NCBI GenBank assembly: GCA_024644775.1
Contig: JAHEHB010000368.1
Location: 1 to 5,631, forward strand
Origin: Deltaproteobacteria bacterium
GTDB lineage: Bacteria; Desulfobacterota; Desulfobacteria; Desulfobacterales; SURF-15
Direction: 5' to 3'
DNA length: 5,631 nt
Every line of letters starts with the position of its first letter. Position 1 is the first letter of the stretch. The position numbers and the translations under genes were made by a program. Shown piece by piece: positions 1-4,690 of this stretch. Below the pieces are notes generated by a model, which ran no database searches, was not told the DNA's origin, and saw nothing but the letters and a program-made list of their open reading frames with translations.

Positions 1-2
1 AC

Positions 3-332
3 GCCGGGGTGGAAAGGTCCGCAACCGGTATCCGGCAAGGGTTGGATGAACTCAAGAAACTGAAATCGTCTCTCACAGAAGAGCTTACCCTATCTCATGG
101 TCCCATGCCGTATCACATGGAATTACAGGACGCCGTTGAGACCCGCCTGATGGTGGGTGTGGGGGAAATGATCCTCACGGCCGCCGGTGCGCGCAAAGAG
201 AGTCGGGGGGCTCAGTATCGAACCGACCATCCGGAGCCAAAAGACGCATGGAAAACCAATCTCGTCGTTACCAGAGGCCCTGATGGCATTCGCTGCAGAA
301 AAAAATCCGAAAAGAAAGAAAAAAACCGGTGA
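3..332 (+). CDS. Succinate dehydrogenase/fumarate reductase-type flavoprotein, C-terminal part (5' end outside the window)
   Basis: This is the last 109 codons of a gene entering from the left; the first whole codon is at base 3. What is visible matches the C-terminal domain of FAD-dependent SdhA/FrdA-type flavoproteins: a helical stretch with the pattern GIRQGLDELKKLKSSL, a helix with 'ELQDAVETRLMVGVGEMIL' character, then the family signature RKESRGAQYR followed by a 'DHPEPKDAWKTNLVV' segment. The histidine common in RxESRGAH is glutamine here. The FAD-binding region and catalytic arginines lie upstream, so the substrate (succinate, fumarate or another dicarboxylate-like acid) cannot be told. 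The family oxidises or reduces a C-C bond beside a carboxylate. The tail is very basic (RCRKKSEKKEKNR). The stop overlaps the GTG start of the next gene by four bases, so the next-gene ferredoxin is the likely electron partner. The GTG at base 9 is internal, not a start. L-aspartate oxidase and other relatives share this domain. Confidence 0.87.
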   Translation, partial: AGVERSATGIRQGLDELKKLKSSLTEELTLSHGPMPYHMELQDAVETRLMVGVGEMILTAAGARKESRGAQYRTDHPEPKDAWKTNLVVTRGPDGIRCRKKSEKKEKNR

Positions 333-679
333 AAAAGACCCGGAAAAAGAGCGCCATTACCATAAAACGATTCGATCCGAATACCATGTCCGAACCCGTA
401 TGCGAGCGATATGAAATCCCTTTTGAAGAGGGGTATACAGTGATGGATGCCCTATTCTATATTTATCGGAATCTTGACGGTTCTCTGGCATTCCGAACAT
501 CCTGCCAATGCGGACTTTGCTTCATATGTCTCATCCAGATCGACGGAAAGCCACGCTGTCCGTGTAAAACCTATATGAAAGAAGACATGGTACTGGAACC
601 CCTGCCCAACAAGAACATTGTCCGGGATCTTGTTGTTGAACCGGATAAGGGGCAGGCGGGACAAAAAGGGGGATTCTAA
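329..679 (+). CDS. Stand-alone [2Fe-2S] ferredoxin domain protein related to the N-terminus of SdhB/FrdB
   Basis: A 116-residue protein that aligns along its length with the N-terminal plant-type ferredoxin domain of succinate dehydrogenase/fumarate reductase iron-sulfur subunits. The first strand is ITIKRFDP (10-17), then YEIPFEEGYTVMDALFYI (28-45), the cluster loop, and the end of the domain LEPLPNKNIVRDLVVE (89-104). Cys59, Cys64, Cys67 and Cys79 have exactly the C-x4-C-x2-C-x11-C spacing of SdhB. Cys61 and Cys77 are extra cysteines next to the cluster, and Cys25 lies upstream. Family members are usually about 230-250 residues, with a second domain holding [4Fe-4S] and [3Fe-4S] clusters; that domain is absent and the following DNA is a different gene. 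The GTG start is chosen because the first strand lies upstream of the first ATG (386). Ribosome binding is weak, but the 4-base overlap with the flavoprotein gene suggests translational coupling. The inferred role is carrying electrons to or from the flavoprotein in the cytoplasm; no membrane segment is seen. Confidence 0.88.
   Translation: MKKTRKKSAITIKRFDPNTMSEPVCERYEIPFEEGYTVMDALFYIYRNLDGSLAFRTSCQCGLCFICLIQIDGKPRCPCKTYMKEDMVLEPLPNKNIVRDLVVEPDKGQAGQKGGF
666..672 (+). promoter_or_regulatory. Ribosome binding site fixing the 681 start
   Basis: The purine run AAGGGGG lies 8 bases before the ATG at 681. It supports that start over an upstream in-frame alternative at 618, which would overlap the ferredoxin gene by about 60 bases and add a basic 21-residue stretch unlike the family. 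Confidence 0.7.
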
Positions 680-680
680 G

Positions 681-1403
681 ATGAAAGTGGGACTGGTCAT
701 CGATCCGGTGGGGAAAGAGGCGGAAATCGAAAACCTCCTGGATTGTATCCATCAACGAGACATCCGTACCACCGTAACATTTCCGGGTTTTACCACCAAG
801 GGGCAAATCACAACCGAAGCATCTTTAAAGAAATTCCTTCTAAACGGTCATGAAATCGTAAATCATACCGACTCCCATCCGGGAAGACTGATGAATCTGA
901 ATCGGTCCATGCAGGAACAGGAGATACAAATCCAGCACCGGCGTTTGATGGAGATGGGGAGTAAGATCGAAAATAACTTTACCCTCAGCGGATTTCGAAT
1001 CCCTTTGTATGCTTATTATCCGGGGATATTCGAATTACTGAGCCCCTTGGGTTACGGGTATGATTCAAGCCTGCTATATTCTCCGCTTCTGGGTATTCCG
1101 TTTAAGCCCTTCATATCCAAAGGAATCGTGGAGATTCCGTCTCTCTACCCGGACGATATCAACCAGCTGGATTATATGCTGGCGTCCCCGGACCAGATCT
1201 TCAACTGCTGGGCAGGGAGTCTCAAGGCATCCCGGGAATACTTTGTATGGACCCTACACCCATACGGCATCGGACGAAATAAAGAAACCCTGGGCATTTT
1301 GGAAAAGTTTATCAGTGAAATATTTCATGCAGATGGTCAGTTCGTTACACTCAGTGAAATGGCAGATTTGATAAGGAATTCAAATGGCTGTCAGAAAAGG
1401 TGA
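681..1403 (+). CDS. NodB-fold polysaccharide deacetylase-like hydrolase
   Basis: A 240-residue protein with the order of motifs of the polysaccharide deacetylase (carbohydrate esterase 4) superfamily. A first strand MKVGLVIDP (1-9) is followed by RTTVTFPGF (29-37, compare 'ATFFVPG'), then GHEIVNHTDSH (56-66) with the metal-binding pair His62 and His66 in the H(S/T)xxH pattern. Next come GFRIPLYAY (104-112, the RxPY-like motif), YGYDSSL (125-131), EIPSLYP (151-157) and TLHPYG (191-196) with the likely catalytic His193. The usual first motif has two acidic residues (TFDD or DxD); here only Asp8 is seen, followed by proline. No signal peptide or membrane segment is seen, so it is probably cytoplasmic and not a cell-wall enzyme. 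The fold also includes cyclic imidases and PuuE-type allantoinases, and the neighbours (racemase family, hydantoinase) make an amide or imide substrate plausible. The substrate is inference. It starts one base after the ferredoxin stop, in the same operon. Confidence 0.85.
   Translation: MKVGLVIDPVGKEAEIENLLDCIHQRDIRTTVTFPGFTTKGQITTEASLKKFLLNGHEIVNHTDSHPGRLMNLNRSMQEQEIQIQHRRLMEMGSKIENNFTLSGFRIPLYAYYPGIFELLSPLGYGYDSSLLYSPLLGIPFKPFISKGIVEIPSLYPDDINQLDYMLASPDQIFNCWAGSLKASREYFVWTLHPYGIGRNKETLGILEKFISEIFHADGQFVTLSEMADLIRNSNGCQKR
1373..1377 (+). promoter_or_regulatory. Ribosome binding site inside the 3' end of the NodB-fold gene
   Basis: AAGGA lies 6 bases before the ATG at 1384, within the last codons of the preceding gene. 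It supports the ATG that makes the two genes overlap by 20 bases. Confidence 0.6.
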
Positions 1404-2097
1404 TATCGGTTTTCTGGTTCCGGCGGGAAATAGGGTGATCCTGCCGGAGATGTATTACATGGCGGCCGAAGGATTCGGTTTCTTTGAAACCCGGCTGATG
1501 GTTTCCGGCGACCATATCAGCAGAGAGTCCAACTTTGCCATGATCGAAAACATCAAACGGGGAATTCAGGAATTGCAGACAGCCCGGGTAAAAGTTTGCG
1601 TGTTTGCCTGCACGGTATCCAGTTTCCTCAAAGGCAGTAAATGGGATCATGACTTCTGCGAACAATGGCGTAATGTTTCGGATTTTCAAGTCACAACCAC
1701 CGTATTATCCCTGATCGAGAGCCTTCGGCATTTGAATGCTCACAAAATAGCGGTGGCAACACCCTGGCAAAAAGAAGCCAATGCTGCAGCGAAAATTTAT
1801 ATGACGGACTGTGGGTTTGAGGTGGTCTCCATGTCCAGCCATCCGCTCAATCGCTTTGAGGTAAATGACATGAAACCGGAAGACACTCGCCGGTTTGCCA
1901 GGAAAGCGGATTCTCTCCAGGCGGATTGCCTCTGCATTTTTGCAACCGATTTGCCGTCGGCAGAAATTCTGCAAAAACTGGAGGATGAACTGGGAAAGCC
2001 GGTCATCAGCTCCAACTCGGCAATTCTCTGGAACAGCCTGAGATTGCTCAATATCCAACACAGCATCAAGGGATTCGGACGATTATTGAACGCCTGA
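1384..2097 (+). CDS. Asp/Glu racemase-superfamily protein (maleate isomerase / arylmalonate decarboxylase-like)
   Basis: A 237-residue protein of the two-domain superfamily that includes maleate cis-trans isomerase, arylmalonate decarboxylase and Asp/Glu/hydantoin racemases. Visible hallmarks are the N-terminal GFLVPAGNRVILPEMY (9-24) and ETRLMVSGDHISRES (35-49). VFACTVSSF (73-81) carries Cys76 at the position of the first catalytic cysteine of maleate isomerases. KIAVATPWQKEAN (121-133) is the usual 'vat PY' segment, and GKPVISSNSAILWNSLR (204-220) is the C-terminal signature. Family members normally have a second cysteine in an SCTxL-type motif; the matching segment here is IFATDLPSAEIL (185-196), with Ala187 where cysteine is expected. 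In maleate isomerase both cysteines take part and in arylmalonate decarboxylase only the second is present, so this protein has the opposite arrangement. Precise reaction unknown: isomerase, racemase and decarboxylase all remain possible. It is the last gene of the left operon. Confidence 0.87.
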   Translation: MAVRKGDIGFLVPAGNRVILPEMYYMAAEGFGFFETRLMVSGDHISRESNFAMIENIKRGIQELQTARVKVCVFACTVSSFLKGSKWDHDFCEQWRNVSDFQVTTTVLSLIESLRHLNAHKIAVATPWQKEANAAAKIYMTDCGFEVVSMSSHPLNRFEVNDMKPEDTRRFARKADSLQADCLCIFATDLPSAEILQKLEDELGKPVISSNSAILWNSLRLLNIQHSIKGFGRLLNA

Positions 2098-2098
2098 C

Positions 2099-2131
2099 CT
2101 TTAACGGAGTAAAGCCTCCGACCGCTTAAAG
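2099..2131 (+). terminator. Possible weak hairpin just after the left operon
   Basis: CGGAG (2105-2109) can pair with CTCCG (2116-2120), and an outer CTTTAA (2099-2104) with TTAAAG (2126-2131) across a 5-base bulge. There is no run of T after it, so it is not a standard intrinsic terminator. It could protect the mRNA 3' end or have no role. Confidence 0.25.
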
Positions 2132-2167
2132 ATGGTGGCTTCCGAATTCGTGCAAGTGAGACCTAAG

Positions 2168-2447
2168 GCGTTTATTGGTTTCAGCGTTCAGGTTTCAGTG
2201 TTCAGGACCGCCGCCAGCGGAGCTGGATTCATCACTACAAGAAACGAGGTTTCGCAGACGAGCTGGGAAGCGAGAAAGCTTGGACGCTGGAATGTTTGAA
2301 GACGAAAAGGCTAAGGGGCTGGAAAGCATTATCGCCTCCAAACTTCCTGGTCTTCTCGCCTTTAGGTTATTTCTACCGGTGATCCGTTTCGGAATTTTAC
2401 CAGGTTTCTCAGAAGAGTTAAGTCTCCACGCTGACACCTGAAAACGC
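2168..2447. repeat. Intergenic element with imperfect terminal inverted repeats (MITE-like or REP-like)
   Basis: Bases 2168-2187 and the reverse complement of 2428-2447 agree at 16 of 20 positions without gaps, bounding a segment of about 280 bases. Inside the left end is a 14-base tandem duplication (2177-2204). Further in are small perfect hairpins, CCAGC-GGA-GCTGG (2214-2226) and GAAAC-GAG-GTTTC (2241-2253). Both strands are open over about 85 codons, but the predicted peptides (low complexity, with 'KARRPGSLEA' on the minus strand) resemble no protein I know, and neither frame has a good ribosome binding site. I read it as a non-coding dispersed element of the sort seen between genes in Desulfobacterota. 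No transposase gene and no clear target-site duplication were found; other copies would lie outside this window. Confidence 0.5.
2177..2204 (+). repeat. Two tandem 14-base units, GGTTTCAGYGTTCA
   Basis: Units 2177-2190 and 2191-2204 differ at one base (C or T at the ninth position), and a further GG follows at 2205-2206. They lie in the left terminus of the larger intergenic element and repeat the TTTCAG...CAG theme of its inverted ends. Confidence 0.75.
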
Positions 2448-2476
2448 ATCGAAACTGAGGTCTTCGCCTAAAAGCG

Positions 2477-2504
2477 TGGGATTTTTCCCATTTCTCGATT
2501 GGGA
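2477..2504 (+). other. Alternative small hairpins TGGGA / TCCCA / TGGGA
   Basis: TCCCA (2486-2490) can pair either with TGGGA at 2477-2481 (4-base loop, followed by TTTCTC) or with TGGGA at 2500-2504. The two structures exclude each other. The stems are only 5 base pairs and lie upstream of the best promoter, so a regulatory role is doubtful. The first form could act as a poor terminator for read-through from the left operon. Confidence 0.25.
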
Positions 2505-2538
2505 CAATGTATAGTGGAGCGCTCTTGGTTTTTTCAGC

Positions 2539-2567
2539 TTGTCACAAACAATGGAGCTGTATAAAAT
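2539..2567 (+). promoter_or_regulatory. Sigma-70-type promoter for the hydantoinase/oxoprolinase genes
   Basis: TTGTCA (2539-2544) and TAAAAT (2562-2567) each match the -35 and -10 consensus at 5 of 6 bases and are 17 bases apart, the ideal spacing. Transcription would begin near 2574, giving a leader of about 75 bases before the ATG at 2648. An overlapping TATAAA at 2560 is a second possible -10. A perfect 8-base palindrome GAGCGCTC (2517-2524) lies 14 bases upstream of the -35; it could be an operator, though such short palindromes are common by chance. Confidence 0.6.
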
Positions 2568-2603
2568 ACTTACTTGTCTATATAAACATGCAATCTAAAT
2601 TGG

Positions 2604-2629
2604 ACAGGATTACGGGGTGAACGGGATAA
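2604..2629 (+). repeat. Imperfect tandem repeat of 8-9 bases in the leader
   Basis: Three successive units, ACAGGATT, ACGGGGTGA and ACGGGATAA, follow the pattern AC(A/G)GG(A/G)T. They lie within the predicted leader, just before the ribosome binding site. Similar 'acaggatta' runs are, from memory, frequent between genes of Desulfobacterota. Confidence 0.45.
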
Positions 2630-2632
2630 CAA

Positions 2633-2638
2633 AAGGAG
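2633..2638 (+). promoter_or_regulatory. Ribosome binding site of the HyuA-type gene
   Basis: AAGGAG lies 9 bases before the ATG at 2648 and is the strongest Shine-Dalgarno match in the window. It fixes this start, which also places the first phosphate-binding motif close to the N-terminus as expected. Confidence 0.8.
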
Positions 2639-2647
2639 ATTTTTGGA

Positions 2648-4690
2648 ATGCAGACCTATCGAATCGGTGTAGATGTCGGGGGAACCTTCACGGATCTGGT
2701 TTTGTTGAATGAAAAAACCGGCGAAGTTCACGAAACCAAGGTTCTGACCACGTCACCCAATCCGGCTGAAGGTGTTTTGCAGGCGATTAATCTGGCATTG
2801 AAGGAAACAGATGCCGACGGCCACGCGGTCCGTGCGATCTTTCACGGAACCACGATTGCCACGAACAGTCTCATTGAGCGGAAAGGTGCTAAAACAGCTT
2901 TGATAACCTCCAAAGGGTGTCGAGATGTTCTGGAGATTGGAAGACAGATCCGCCCCAGCCTATTCGACTGGAATGCTGAAAAACCGGTGGCGCTGGTTCC
3001 AAGAAAGTGGCGGTTTGAAGCCAACGAACGGATCATGAGTGACGGAACCGTGCTGGCTTCACCGGATAAAGCGGAGATCTTAAATATCCTGAAGCGTTTG
3101 GAATCAGACGGTGTCGAGGCGGTTGCCGTATCCTTTCTGTTTTCATTTTTAGACCGGTCCCATGAGGACTTGGTGGGAGAAACGATTAAAAACGAGCGGC
3201 CCGATCTCACCCTCTGTCTCTCCTCCCAGGTGCTCCCGGAGTACCGGGAGTATGAGCGGACCAATACGGTTTGTGCCAATGCGTTTATTACCAATGTATT
3301 GAACCGTTACTCCGACCGTATGAATGAATCCCTCACGGCGCTTGGGCTTTCTGAAAAACTGAGACTCATGCAATCCAACGGCGGGATCGCAACCGTGGAA
3401 GCGTTGCGGGATCGTTGGATTACAACCGTGATGTCGGGTCCGGCCGGAGGGGTTACCGCCTCGGCTTACCTGGCCAGGGAAAAAAACGTGCCCAATCTCA
3501 TCAGCATGGACATCGGCGGTACCAGCTGCGATATCTGCCTGATCAAAAATTACCTGGCCGATTGGACGGTGGAATCGAGTATCGGTGGGTTGCCTATTCG
3601 ATCTCCCATGATGGATGTAAGAAGCATCGGTGCCGGCGGTGGAAGCGTGATCTGGGTGGATAGTGGGGGAGCGCTGCGGGTGGGGCCCCGATCTACCGGA
3701 AGCGTTCCCGGCCCGGTATGCTATGGAAGCGGCGGCAAAGAACCGGCCATCACCGATGCCCACCTGATTGCCGGAGCCGTCCAACCCGCGTATTTCGCAG
3801 ATAAGGGGATTCGGATCGATCGGGGTGCCGCCAAAAAAGCACTGGAGGAATTAGGAAAAATTGTGGGCCTGTCGGCAGAGGAAATAGCGACCGGCGCCAT
3901 TGAAGTCATGAATCATAATATCGCCCATGCCATTCGCATGGCCGCCATGGGTGAGCTGAGCGGGTTTGCGTTGATCGCATTTGGTGGCGCAGGCCCCCTG
4001 CACGCCTGTTTAGTGGCGGAACAGATTGGTATCGAGAGGATTTTACTCCCGGACTTTGCCGGTGTCTTTTCCGCCAATGGTGCCGCCCTGGCCGATTATA
4101 GATACGATTTCGTCCAGGGCCAACCTGCAAAAATGGATAACCTTGCCGTCTTAGACCTGGAAAAAATTTTCAATGGGTTGCAGCAAAAGGCCCAGGAAAA
4201 ACTCGATGAATTGGGAAATCTTGAAGTCAGGATCGATCGCTCGTTGGAACTTCGGTATGTGGGTCAGTCTTTTGAGATCAATGTGCCACTTCCGGATAAC
4301 CCGGACGGTGCCATCAACAAGGGCGGAATCGTTGAACAATTTCATAAACTCCACGAGGAGCTTTACGGTTATTCCGATGTCGTGGAACCGGTGGAACTGG
4401 TGAATGTACGAATCAGTGCCTTTGCCATTAACCCGAAACCGTCATTGGTGCGCAGAGAATCTCATAAGAAAAAAGAGATCGGTATTCAGACGGCCGAGAT
4501 ACTTTCACCGGTGGAAAAGACCCGGGAAACCTACCCCATCATGCACCGGGCGGATATGAATCCGGGCGATGGGTTCCAGGGGCCCCGTTTGATACTGAGT
4601 CAGAATTCAACCGCGCTCGTTCCAAAGGGATGGGTCGGGTCGATGGATACGGATGGAACCATTCAATTGGAAAAAGGGGAAGTATCATGA
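2648..4690 (+). CDS. hyuA: Hydantoinase/oxoprolinase family protein, A subunit (ATP-binding)
   Basis: A complete 680-residue protein of normal length for HyuA-type subunits (N-methylhydantoinase A, 5-oxoprolinase N-terminal half, acetone/acetophenone carboxylase relatives). It has the N-terminal hydantoinase/oxoprolinase domain with the first phosphate motif GVDVGGTFTD (7-16), HGTTIATNSLIERKG (66-80) and GCRDVLEIGRQ (90-100). The central ASKHA-fold ATPase region has MSGPAGGV (262-269), the second phosphate motif MDIGGTSCD (287-295), GAGGGSV (328-334), SVPGPVCYG (352-360) and FGGAGPLH (445-452). The C-terminal domain has ELRYVGQSFEINVP (534-547) and GPRLI (645-649). The family uses ATP to activate a carbonyl or amide, for ring opening (hydantoins, 5-oxoproline) or carboxylation of ketones; the substrate cannot be read from the sequence. 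It is cytoplasmic and expected to form a complex with the B subunit, whose gene overlaps by ATGA. It has its own promoter upstream. The symbol indicates the family, not a proven hydantoin substrate. Confidence 0.95.
   Translation: MQTYRIGVDVGGTFTDLVLLNEKTGEVHETKVLTTSPNPAEGVLQAINLALKETDADGHAVRAIFHGTTIATNSLIERKGAKTALITSKGCRDVLEIGRQIRPSLFDWNAEKPVALVPRKWRFEANERIMSDGTVLASPDKAEILNILKRLESDGVEAVAVSFLFSFLDRSHEDLVGETIKNERPDLTLCLSSQVLPEYREYERTNTVCANAFITNVLNRYSDRMNESLTALGLSEKLRLMQSNGGIATVEALRDRWITTVMSGPAGGVTASAYLAREKNVPNLISMDIGGTSCDICLIKNYLADWTVESSIGGLPIRSPMMDVRSIGAGGGSVIWVDSGGALRVGPRSTGSVPGPVCYGSGGKEPAITDAHLIAGAVQPAYFADKGIRIDRGAAKKALEELGKIVGLSAEEIATGAIEVMNHNIAHAIRMAAMGELSGFALIAFGGAGPLHACLVAEQIGIERILLPDFAGVFSANGAALADYRYDFVQGQPAKMDNLAVLDLEKIFNGLQQKAQEKLDELGNLEVRIDRSLELRYVGQSFEINVPLPDNPDGAINKGGIVEQFHKLHEELYGYSDVVEPVELVNVRISAFAINPKPSLVRRESHKKKEIGIQTAEILSPVEKTRETYPIMHRADMNPGDGFQGPRLILSQNSTALVPKGWVGSMDTDGTIQLEKGEVS

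Noticed and set aside
618..680. Longer N-terminus for the NodB-fold protein starting at 618
   Set aside because: It would overlap the ferredoxin gene; the ATG at 681 has a good ribosome binding site and begins exactly at the first strand of the fold.
2175..2449. Open frames on both strands (88 codons on +, 84 codons on -) in the intergenic gap
   Set aside because: They lie inside the inverted-repeat element, have no good ribosome binding site, and give low-complexity peptides without family features.
2517..2534. Palindrome GAGCGCTC followed by a T run, as an intrinsic terminator
   Set aside because: The palindrome has no loop bases, so it cannot form a stable terminator hairpin.
2098..2647. 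Riboswitch, tRNA, small RNA gene or CRISPR array in the intergenic gap
   Set aside because: No cloverleaf, no spaced direct repeats and no recognisable riboswitch core were seen; only short hairpins and the repeat element.
3149..3784. A 211-codon open frame on the minus strand
   Set aside because: It is antisense to the well-supported HyuA-type gene and its peptide is rich in His, Gly and Arg, as expected of an antisense shadow.
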